NCBI RefSeq assembly: GCF_009720775.1
Contig: NZ_WNKW01000001.1
Location: 1,240,001 to 1,304,000, forward strand
DNA: 64,000 nt
Source: Pseudoduganella danionis
Lineage (GTDB): Bacteria; Pseudomonadota; Gammaproteobacteria; Burkholderiales; Burkholderiaceae_D
Reading direction: 5' to 3'
Shown one piece after another: positions 57,833-64,000 of this stretch. Below the pieces are notes generated by a model, which saw only the letters and a list, made by a program, of their open reading frames with translations, ran no database searches and was not told the DNA's origin. Position 1 is the first letter of the stretch, and the number at the start of each line of letters is the position of its first letter. The translations under genes were made by a program, and so were the position numbers.

Positions 57833-58187
57833 AATCAAACAAGGCTTGTAGCTTTCGTTTGTCTTTGCTGTTCAAACAATTCATCAACATTGAGTAGTTT
57901 TCTTCTACTGTGCGGACAATTTCTTGGTGAAGATGGTCAAACTCATCAGACCCCATAAACTTGATGACAGATTGAGGATTCTTTGGGAGTCGTTTCAACC
58001 TGATTGCGGCTTCAACCATAAAGTAGCTATTGAAAGCGATCAAGGTTTCCTTGATTTGGTCATCACGGTTGAAGTTCATTTTCTTTTGGATGTTGATCAA
58101 GGTCTTTCCATCTTTGGTGTTAGCAAAGTTAAAAAGTGGTTTCCCCATTCCTTTGATACAGTATTGAAGGCATGTAGAGACTTTCAT
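57831..58187 (-). CDS. Hypothetical protein (second gene of a two-gene operon)
   Basis: A 118-residue mainly helical soluble protein with a Cys-containing N-terminus (KVSTCLQYCIKGMGKPL) and a Lys/Arg-rich middle. No known domain is seen. The ATG overlaps the upstream stop as TAATG and has a strong AAGGAGG site, so it is tightly coupled to the gene before it. The pair could be a regulatory or toxin-antitoxin-like module, but nothing in the sequence shows this. Confidence 0.6.
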   Translation of the reverse strand: MKVSTCLQYCIKGMGKPLFNFANTKDGKTLINIQKKMNFNRDDQIKETLIAFNSYFMVEAAIRLKRLPKNPQSVIKFMGSDEFDHLHQEIVRTVEENYSMLMNCLNSKDKRKLQALFD

Positions 58188-58558
58188 TACACACCTCCTT
58201 CTTGTGCATCATTCTTAGCAAGCAAGTTTGAAATGGTGCCACCTACTGCCATGAACATTTCAATGAAGTGTGTACTAACAATTTCAGAAGCAAATCCAAC
58301 TGCTTGCTTCTGAAATTCTTCATTATCTAGCAAGTCAGGACGACCAGCTTGGCAAACTGAATTACAAATTTCTGTGAATTGATATGAGCAAAGAAAAGCG
58401 AATGCCTTTTCATCAGGGTTTTCCTGTTCACTGGCAACTTTAAGTGCGGCATCACAAGCTTTAGAACTGACGAAATCATTTAGTGAAATCGCGCCCAATG
58501 GAACAGGTCGAAAATTTACTGCAAATTTTGTTACTGCGTTTTTGTTTTTCTTAGACAT
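58187..58558 (-). CDS. Hypothetical protein (first gene of a two-gene operon)
   Basis: A 123-residue protein with a basic N-terminus (SKKNKNAVTKFAVNF) and a helical remainder rich in Ala, Phe and Cys. I place the start at ATG 58558, preceded by AAAGGA, rather than the ATG five codons earlier. No family is recognised. Upstream, 58574-58740, is AT-rich with a hairpin CGAATTTT/AAAATTCG at 58669-58697. Confidence 0.6.
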   Translation of the reverse strand: MSKKNKNAVTKFAVNFRPVPLGAISLNDFVSSKACDAALKVASEQENPDEKAFAFLCSYQFTEICNSVCQAGRPDLLDNEEFQKQAVGFASEIVSTHFIEMFMAVGGTISNLLAKNDAQEGGV

Positions 58559-58741
58559 GGTAATTCCTTTCATAAGTAGTTTGTCTATTTCATGTTGAAC
58601 CCTCCTAGTAATAGGCAGTTGATGGGTAGTCGCTTTAAATTGTGTATTTCGTCGCTGAATCAGTGAAACGAATTTTGCGCCTTATAGAAAAAATTCGACA
58701 GACAGTTAAACGTTAGTACCCAACGTCAAACGTATGGTCGT

Positions 58742-58764
58742 AAAAAAAGCACCCGAGGGTGCTT
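58742..58764 (-). terminator. Leftward Rho-independent terminator
   Basis: GCACCC/GGGTGC-type stem preceded by seven A residues, so it works on the minus strand, stopping leftward transcripts before the unknown operon. Confidence 0.7.
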
Positions 58765-58819
58765 CTATCGGAGCTATTGATTAATATTAATTTTGCGCTA
58801 TTAATAGTGTAGCTAGTAG

Positions 58820-59200
58820 AGAGGTGCCTATGAGGCTACTGGTGGACAAGAGTGGTGGTTTAACGGTGTGAAGCACCGAGAGGATGGACCAGCGGTAGTC
58901 TCATCCAACGGCACAAAGATGTGGTTCCTATATGGCAAGAGACATCGTATGGATGGTCCTGCGGTCACTGTCTTTGATGGTGCTACTGCCTGGTACAAGG
59001 ATGGTGTCCTTCACCGAATGGATGGGCCAGCAGCAGAAGGCTCTGATGGAACGTGCGCTTGGTACGTTGATGGGGTGGAGTACTCACAACAACAGTTCAT
59101 CAACAAGTTCACACCAACAGCACCTGTGGTCAGTCAGATGTTGAAGCTCAGAAAGAAAATGGTGGGTGTTGGCAGTTCTGGGAAGTTGAAGAAGAAGTAG
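58820..59200 (+). CDS. HR-DGPA tandem-repeat protein, possibly 5'-truncated
   Basis: Repeats of the same kind as at 53550-53882: HREDGPAVVSSNGTKMWF, HRMDGPAVTVFDGATAWY and HRMDGPAAEGSDGTCAWY, then a C-terminal tail ending KLKKK. The repeat pattern continues upstream of the possible GTG start at 58868 (a WWFNG unit) back to an in-frame stop at 58817-58819, without any ATG. The gene may therefore have lost its 5' end, or it uses the GTG at 58868. Confidence 0.55.
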   Translation, partial: RGAYEATGGQEWWFNGVKHREDGPAVVSSNGTKMWFLYGKRHRMDGPAVTVFDGATAWYKDGVLHRMDGPAAEGSDGTCAWYVDGVEYSQQQFINKFTPTAPVVSQMLKLRKKMVGVGSSGKLKKK

Positions 59201-59213
59201 ATATTGATGGTCA

Positions 59214-59233
59214 ATGATTGTCAAATTAATGGA
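59214..59233 (+). repeat. 20-bp direct repeat, left copy
   Basis: AATGATTGTCAAATTAATGG, repeated at 59864-59883 with one mismatch; together they frame the secreted-protein gene. Confidence 0.8.
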
Positions 59234-59240
59234 ATCTTCT

Positions 59241-59825
59241 TTATTGATGATCAGTCCAGCATCCACTGGTTTGCACCTCCCCCGAACAATCTTTACCCTG
59301 CGGGGCCGTGCAACTTGCAGGTGTTCCATAGTTACCAGTGCAAGACCAAGAGTAATTAGTACCATTAGAGCTAACTGCTGATGGATTGCCAGATATACAC
59401 AAATTAGTAGGTGTGGAATATGCTATTTGTCCATTATCAGAGCCGCATTGACCGACTACACGTTGTCTTGCAGAACATGATGCGACATTTGATGGGCTGG
59501 TAGTATCATTCCCCGTACAAGACCAAGAATAAGTCCCACCACTGTTTGACACTGCTGAGGGTGTACCCTTGTTGCATAAAAAAGATGTTGGTGAAGATGT
59601 AAGAATTGAGTTGTTAGATGCTCCACAAACTCCGACATAAAGTTGATTTGCAACATATGTAGGTGCTGCATAGACATTAGGAACTGGTCTAACTAGATTA
59701 ACGGCATCATAAGGAACAAGACTGGTTGAATCTTGGTTCATTCTTCCTTGATATGTGTTTTGAGCAAAAGCCAATTGAGACAGTGCTGCAAAAATAACTA
59801 CCCCTGTTGTGATTATTGTTTTCAT
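59241..59825 (-). CDS. Secreted cysteine-rich repeat protein
   Basis: A 194-residue exported protein with a signal peptide (about 21 residues, ending LAFA). The mature part has two repeats of about 45 residues of the pattern CG-x-N-x-SPT-x-LC-x-G-x-PSAVS-x-G-x-YSWSCTGN (about 68-118 and 125-175), ending with a CSGEVQTSGCW tail. Paired cysteines suggest disulfide-bonded surface domains, as in extracellular repeat proteins. The role is unknown; a surface or host-range function is possible. A GGAGG site precedes the ATG. Confidence 0.75.
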   Translation of the reverse strand: MKTIITTGVVIFAALSQLAFAQNTYQGRMNQDSTSLVPYDAVNLVRPVPNVYAAPTYVANQLYVGVCGASNNSILTSSPTSFLCNKGTPSAVSNSGGTYSWSCTGNDTTSPSNVASCSARQRVVGQCGSDNGQIAYSTPTNLCISGNPSAVSSNGTNYSWSCTGNYGTPASCTAPQGKDCSGEVQTSGCWTDHQ

Positions 59826-59863
59826 TTGACAACCTCCATGATAATTTATTCTAAATAAATATT

Positions 59864-59883
59864 AATGATTGTCAAATTATTGG
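59864..59883 (+). repeat. 20-bp direct repeat, right copy
   Basis: AATGATTGTCAAATTATTGG; see the left copy at 59214-59233. Confidence 0.8.
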
Positions 59884-60029
59884 CTTTGTGAAAAATCGCC
59901 CTAGCAAATTTTTTCTATTAATCGCTTAATGGGTGAAATATTGCTTTGCTAGTGTGTTTGTTCTTTCTCTTTGCTCTGTAATTCTTTATTTCTTCTATAT
60001 ATTGGGTGTACTTCGTTGTATTCTTTTAA

Positions 60030-60655
60030 AGACTAAGAAGGCATGCCGAGGCCCTAGCGCTTCTAGATTAAAGCGACTCCTGACATGCCTTCAAAAATTC
60101 TGTTCTAAGAAGGGTGTAAGATGTTTAAGGCACTTACACTTCGTGGTTTTCTTTCGGCTCTCTTAAAAGCCTGCCCCAAGGAGTTCACATGTATTTCATG
60201 TGGCATCCACTAGCAACCATTATCAGAACTTGGATTCCTTCTCTGATAACAATCACTGCCTTGGCCTTTTGCTTAGGGGCGCCCAACTGCGATTCGCTTT
60301 GAGTCAGTTCCTCGCACAAATGAGGGTGTTAAATCTCTTCAACACTTTGGATGTTATTGGGTTCTAATGCTCAACCAGGTTGCAATGTTCATTGGTCTTA
60401 TCCCCCACACGGTTTGCCAATACATCAACTGAACGAAATCTATCAGTGATGCTTTCTATCTGCTCCATCGTCGCTGTAAATGGGTTGAGCTTTCCGCTTT
60501 AGTGAACCATGCTTTTTTAGTCACATCCAAAACTGATCGCATACCTTTCAGATATTTCTATCTGACTTCTGCTAAGCAACTTCACGCAAAACTGAGTCCA
60601 GAGGTTTCACTGTGACATATAGCTATCAAGTTGCCTTTGCTACCAAGGCAACTCA
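60030..60655. ncRNA. Candidate large structured RNA, about 0.6 kb
   Basis: A gene-free stretch (no frame longer than about 60 codons with any family likeness) with many perfect stems: GAAGGCATG/CATGCCTTC (60037-60092) enclosing CGCTT/AAGCG, GTGTAAG/CTTACAC (60114-60139), CACATG/CATGTG (60186-60202), TATCAGA/TCTGATA (60221-60248), TCAGATA-TTTC-TATCTGA (60548-60565) and AGTTGCCTT/AAGGCAACT (60629-60653). The number and length of stems exceed chance and recall large ornate RNAs of mobile elements. The strand is open: the loop at 60555 is GAAA on the minus strand. A frame at 59933-60166 is not convincing. The flanks to 59826 and 60822 are AT-rich with no gene seen. Confidence 0.6.
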
Positions 60656-60821
60656 ATAAAGAGATTAATTATTTGAATTGATATTGACTTTTAAAAATAA
60701 ACGTCTTAATATTGAATTGCATGTTGGTGATATACATCTATTAAATTTTTTCAGAGATGTCAAGATTGATAGAGAAAAAAGTATATCGTTAGGTTTCGGG
60801 TGGTGCTGGCTTAACAAAAAA

Positions 60822-60857
60822 CAAAAAAGGCTAGTCGCAATGACTAGCCTTTTTGTT
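60822..60857. terminator. Rho-independent terminator of the H-NS-like gene
   Basis: A 10-bp stem AAGGCTAGTC/GACTAGCCTT with A and T runs on the two sides, just downstream of the leftward H-NS gene. Confidence 0.9.
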
Positions 60858-60871
60858 TGGTGTGAAAGAAT

Positions 60872-61186
60872 TTATTTCACACGATATTCTTCAATGTCTC
60901 CACCTGCTTCAAGAATTTCTTTCACCCAGTCAGGTTTGCGACCACGAGTAGCACCAGACCAAGTCAAATCACCATTCTTGTACATCACGGTTGAATCTTT
61001 GGCTGTGGCTTTCTTGGTGGTCTTCTTGGATGTTGATGCAAAGCCCAGTTGTTCCGCCGTCAGGTCATATTCAGAAATTTTCTTCTTGATTTCTGCAATT
61101 ACGGTTTCAAGCTCCTTGGCTTTAACCTGTTCAGCTTGCTCCTGAAGTTTCTTGATTTGTGCTTGCAGTTCAGCATAGGTACTCAT
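60872..61186 (-). CDS. H-NS family nucleoid-associated protein
   Basis: A 104-residue protein with an N-terminal oligomerisation coiled coil (TYAELQAQIKKLQEQAEQ) and the H-NS C-terminal DNA-binding motif TWSGATRGRKPDW at about 75-87. H-NS proteins silence AT-rich foreign DNA. On an AT-rich element it may hide the element's genes from the host (stealth function). ATG 61186, behind AAAAGGA, is preferred over an ATG ten codons upstream. Confidence 0.9.
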   Translation of the reverse strand: MSTYAELQAQIKKLQEQAEQVKAKELETVIAEIKKKISEYDLTAEQLGFASTSKKTTKKATAKDSTVMYKNGDLTWSGATRGRKPDWVKEILEAGGDIEEYRVK

Positions 61187-61248
61187 GGTTTGTCCTTTTG
61201 ATGGTTTACTGGTCATGGTGGTGAGGTAAGTGTAAAAGAAATCTGGAA

Positions 61249-62529
61249 TTAATTCCTGTCGCCATAGTAGACATTGGTGATTGCTGATGAACCATGTCCT
61301 GCCAACATCATGATTTCTTCTTCGTTTAATGCTTGACCACTACGAAGCTTTGCAAAGATACCTGCTAGGCGATCTGGCATGCCTTGAATCGTCTGTTCTA
61401 CCGTCTGTGGGGATACACCCATTTCCTTTGCAATCTGGAAGTTGTTCAAAGCCTTCTGACGAATCAACTTAGTCAATGCAGTGCGGCGGGTGTCGTGAAA
61501 GTGAAGCCGTGTTTCTGGATCATCATACATCCCCAATGCTTTCAAAGCATCAACCCAATATTGCCTGAAATTCCAGGTTGTCAGTTTGAAGATTGGGCCT
61601 TTTGCCATCCTGTTCTTCAAGAGCCATGAACGGAAATCCTCGTCATCTGGAATCATGATGTCTCTTGGTTTGCCATTCTTTGTTTTCGGGATGAAGATGG
61701 ACCAGATGTTGAAGTTCACGTTTTCCCATTGAGCACCTAGAACTTCACTTTTCCGCGCACCAGATTCAAGGCAAGTGACAAATACGAAGTAGGGTTCTGG
61801 ATTGGCTTTGAGCTTCATCCACTCTGCAATCTGTACCGCCTCTTCCTCAGAGAGAACACGTTTCCTTCCAAGGTAAGGCTTGGGCTTTTCTCCCTTGGGC
61901 AACATCTTCACTGGGTTCATCAAGCCATTTGGAAACTTATCAGGGTAGAGCTTGTAGACCTTTTCAAAGGCTGAACTGATGGTAGAAATTTCACGAAGGA
62001 TGGTGTTGTTTTTGATGCCTGTGGCTTTCCTTGATTCCATGTAGGCAATCAGCAACCAGAAATCCACCGTATCAATCTTAAAGTCACCAAATTCAATGTA
62101 ATTCTTGTTGAAGACCTTCTTCATCATAGCGTCAACAATGGTGTTCTGATAACGGTAGTTATCAATCTTGCTGCCAATGTCCTTGAAGTAGATAGGAATA
62201 GCAGGGATGGCTGATAGGCAGCGGTTGTGGTTGGTCTTGTATGAAGACTCAGCTTGTTTGCTCATGAACTTTTCAAAGTAGTCCTTGAGAAGTGTCCGCA
62301 TGTCGGGCATCTCAAGTTGATACTTCATGTCAAAAATGAGATTCTGCGGGACACCAGAGTTGATGCGCTTCAACTCCTGTTCTTCAAAGGAACGAGCAGT
62401 GGACTCATCATCAAAGACCTTGTTGATGTTCTCGCCACCTTTGCGGATCTGGACGCGCCAGCGGGTGACAGACACTTTGCGGCCTGTTTCCCTGTTTAGA
62501 ACCTTGTACTTGAACGAGTAGACTGACAC
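61249..62529 (-). CDS. int: Tyrosine recombinase (integrase of the element)
   Basis: A 426-residue integrase starting with GTG behind GGGGG. Catalytic residues are visible: Arg259 (SGARKSEVLG), Lys284 (PKTKNGKPRD), His345-x-x-Arg348 (HFHDTRRT), His412 (MLAGHGSS) and Tyr421 or Tyr422 (TNVYYG). The gap between HxxR and the last His box is longer than usual by roughly 40 residues, an insertion carrying a helix-turn-helix-like EMGVSPQTVEQT. It lies 134 bases from attR, reads inward, and is divergent from the right-end repeats, as expected for the enzyme that integrates and excises the element at rarA. Confidence 0.93.
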   Translation of the reverse strand: MSVYSFKYKVLNRETGRKVSVTRWRVQIRKGGENINKVFDDESTARSFEEQELKRINSGVPQNLIFDMKYQLEMPDMRTLLKDYFEKFMSKQAESSYKTNHNRCLSAIPAIPIYFKDIGSKIDNYRYQNTIVDAMMKKVFNKNYIEFGDFKIDTVDFWLLIAYMESRKATGIKNNTILREISTISSAFEKVYKLYPDKFPNGLMNPVKMLPKGEKPKPYLGRKRVLSEEEAVQIAEWMKLKANPEPYFVFVTCLESGARKSEVLGAQWENVNFNIWSIFIPKTKNGKPRDIMIPDDEDFRSWLLKNRMAKGPIFKLTTWNFRQYWVDALKALGMYDDPETRLHFHDTRRTALTKLIRQKALNNFQIAKEMGVSPQTVEQTIQGMPDRLAGIFAKLRSGQALNEEEIMMLAGHGSSAITNVYYGDRN

Positions 62530-62540
62530 TGTGAGCCCCC

Positions 62541-62601
62541 AAATTGCACAATCAAAAACCGTGGTGCAAAAAATTGTGCATCAGAACCGGTGTTTTGTGC
62601 A
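62541..62601. repeat. Cluster of TTGTGCA repeats at right end (candidate integrase arm sites)
   Basis: AAATTGCACAATCA at 62541-62554 is the exact inverted copy of the left-end repeat. TTGTGCA also occurs at 62574-62580 and 62595-62601. They sit between the integrase start and attR. Confidence 0.7.
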
Positions 62602-62662
62602 AAAAACACTGTTCAGGCCACGGCAACCTGTTGATTACAAACAAGTCCATAGCACTGTATCG

Positions 62663-62674
62663 CGCTTCAACAAA
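62663..62674 (+). other. attR core (right attachment site)
   Basis: CGCTTCAACAAA, in frame with host rarA (Arg-Phe-Asn-Lys) and followed directly by the Ser-Gln-Gln-Asp codons expected after the break. Confidence 0.75.
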
Positions 62675-63628
62675 TCGCAGCAGGATGCCTTGCTGCCGTA
62701 TGCGGAATCGGGGCTGGTCACGCTGATCGGTGCGACCACGGAAAACCCTTCGTTCGAAGTTAATTCGGCGCTGCTGTCGCGCTCGCAAGTGTATGTGCTG
62801 CAGTCGTTCACGCCAGAAGAACTGCGCCAGTTGGTGGACAAGGCGCGTGCTACGCTGCTGGCCCACTTGCAGTTCGACGAAGCGGCCATCGACACGCTGA
62901 TCGGCTATGCCGATGGCGACGGGCGCCGCCTGCTGAACCTGCTGGAGCAGACCAGTCTGGCGGCTCAGGCAGCGCGCAGCAGTCATATCACGGCCGAGTT
63001 CATCCAGAATGCGCTGACGCTCAACGCGCGCCGCTTCGACAAGGGCGGCGACAATTTCTACGACCAGATTTCGGCCCTGCACAAGTCGGTGCGCGGCTCC
63101 AATCCCGACGCGGCGCTGTACTGGCTGTGCCGCATGCTCGATGGTGGCGCCGATGCCAAATACCTGTCGCGCCGCATCGTGCGCATGGCGTGGGAAGATA
63201 TTGGGCTGGCCGATCCGCGTGCGATCCAGCTGGCCAATGATGCGGCCAGCACTTTCGAGCGGCTAGGTTCGCCCGAAGGCGAGCTGGCGCTGGGCCAGGC
63301 CGTGATCTATCTGGCCATCGCGGCCAAGAGCAATGCCGGTTACAACGCCTTTAATCAGGCCATGGCCTTTGTGAAAAAGGATAAGTCGCGCGAAGTGCCC
63401 GTGCATCTGCGCAATGCGCCCACCAAGCTGATGAAAGAGCTGGGCTATGGCCATGCATACCGCTATGCCCACGACGAACCGCATGCGTATGCGGCCGGGG
63501 AAAGCTATCTGCCGGATGGCATTGCAGAGCCGGGCTGGTATCAGCCCGTGCCGCGCGGGCTGGAGAGCAAGATCGCCGACAAGATGGCTTTCCTGCGCAA
63601 ACTCGACGACGAGGCGCGCGGCCAGTAG
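62663..63628 (+). pseudogene. rarA: Host rarA, 3' fragment
   Basis: From RFNK to the stop, 317 codons beyond the junction encode the rest of Rar[21 protein letters not shown] (sensor 1), [11 protein letters not shown] (arginine-finger region), and the tetramerisation C-terminus with [20 protein letters not shown] helices ([18 protein letters not shown]). GC-rich host codons. The frame stays open 44 codons leftward into the element to a GTG at 62531, so a chimeric 365-residue fragment without Walker motifs could in principle be made. It cannot be active RarA by itself. Confidence 0.95.
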
Positions 63629-63641
63629 GCGCGCCCAGCGC

Positions 63642-64000
63642 CTAGCGGGCCGGCGCGGCCGGGCTGGCGTTGAGCTGCGTGACCTTGAATACGGCTGGCT
63701 GCACGGCCTGGCCATTCACCACGAAACGCACCCGCGTGTAGGGGCTGGTAGGGAACAGCAGTTCCGACATCTGGGTGGCGCCCTCATCGGCAAACAGCTC
63801 GGCCGAGTTGCGGTCGAGGTAGACCCGCAGCTTGATGACGGCGGACTGTGCATGGCGCGGTGCCGTATGCAGCGCACTGGCAAACTGCTCGGCAAAATCC
63901 TTGCGTCCGGCCTGGCGCCGGTCGCTGAAATAACGCCCCGTCTGTCCGTCCAGTCCGACTTTATAGCTTTCCCCGTGCGCATTGGAAAACTCCAGATAGG
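63642..64000 (-). CDS. Glycoside hydrolase family 32-like protein (levanase/invertase), C-terminal part
   Basis: A leftward gene enters from the right edge and ends at TAG 63644-63642. The roughly 119 visible residues form a beta-sandwich domain with IKLRVYLDRNSAELFADEGA followed by LLFPTSPYTRV, the C-terminal domain signature of GH32 fructan hydrolases (usually DRSSVEVF-NDG). The catalytic five-blade propeller lies outside the window. It would release fructose from sucrose or levan. It is convergent with rarA. Confidence 0.75.
   Translation of the reverse strand, partial: YLEFSNAHGESYKVGLDGQTGRYFSDRRQAGRKDFAEQFASALHTAPRHAQSAVIKLRVYLDRNSAELFADEGATQMSELLFPTSPYTRVRFVVNGQAVQPAVFKVTQLNASPAAPAR

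Larger units (their letters stand above)
50355..62674. mobile_element. Integrative and mobilizable element inserted in rarA, carrying a replacement rarA
   Basis: The borders are defined by the break in host rarA: left junction within 50355-50366, right junction within 62663-62674, both reading Arg-Phe-Asn-Lys in frame. The two host parts add up to 434 codons. Inside, GC content falls sharply and codon use changes. Contents: replacement rarA, restriction-modification pair, relaxase and MobC, regulators, candidate structured RNAs, an H-NS-like protein and a tyrosine recombinase next to the right end. No replication protein or conjugation (type IV secretion) genes are visible, so transfer would need a helper: an IME and not a full ICE. 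Confidence 0.93.

Noticed and set aside
59933..60166. 77-codon frame with a hydrophobic start in the stem-rich region
   Set aside because: No good ribosome-binding site, no family likeness and it runs through perfect RNA-like stems; the structural reading explains the sequence better.
60678..61145. 155-codon frame on the plus strand
   Set aside because: It is antisense to the H-NS-like gene and crosses its terminator.

Overview
The window is chromosomal DNA of a betaproteobacterium, most probably of the family Oxalobacteraceae (Massilia/Duganella/Janthinobacterium type). This rests on the high-GC codon use, the ppc / hemCDXY divergence, the nadE-glnB pair, the trxB / ftsK-lolA-rarA order, a long alanine/lysine-rich RpoD, and a PEP-CTERM protein. 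No database search was possible, so the family placement is an inference from gene content and protein sequence.

Positions 1-50,015 and 62,675-64,000 are ordinary GC-rich host genome. From the left they hold: a TetR-type regulator end, a TPR protein and a LOG-family phosphoribohydrolase; a PEP-CTERM gene flanked by two insertion-sequence remnants; a YgjP-type metallopeptidase divergent from a molybdate operon modABCE with a recognisable ModE box; a KGG stress protein and a phasin-like protein; purU and yaeQ; a secreted amidohydrolase; a truncated RlmI-like gene and a PilT-like ATPase; a cytochrome c / exonuclease / ProQ string; rpoD; an orphan Tle3 lipase with its Tla3-type partner; ppc divergent from hemCDXY; ppa; a COG3146 protein; nadE-glnB/glnK; an aryl-sulfate cluster (arylsulfotransferase-like protein, TonB receptor, sulfatase); a second large TonB receptor; a MITE-like element; TRIC channel; Smr protein and trxB; then ftsK-lolA-rarA.

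The striking object is a roughly 12.3-kb AT-rich integrative and mobilizable element (about 50,355-62,674) inserted inside rarA, exactly at the codons for Arg-Phe-Asn-Lys (residues 114-117) between the Walker B motif and the rest of the ATPase. The host gene is split into a 117-codon 5' part and a 317-codon 3' part, which together rebuild a 434-residue protein. Just inside the left end the element carries its own complete 434-residue RarA. That protein is very similar to the host's but is written in AT-rich codons, so the element destroys the host gene and supplies a substitute. The substitute begins inside the stop of the truncated host reading frame, so it can be transcribed from the host lolA-rarA promoter.

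The same rightward operon continues with an Eco29kI-type GIY-YIG restriction enzyme and a cytosine-5 methyltransferase. The rest of the element has a HEN-type relaxase and MobC with a candidate oriT, a small probable ribbon-helix-helix gene, two HR-DGPA repeat proteins, an XRE regulator with a palindromic operator, a two-gene unknown operon, a secreted cysteine-rich repeat protein flanked by direct repeats, an H-NS-like protein and a tyrosine recombinase at the right end. Two intergenic zones (56.71-56.87 kb and about 60.03-60.65 kb) have many long complementary stems and no convincing reading frame, and look like structured non-coding RNAs. A 14-bp inverted repeat lies just inside both ends.
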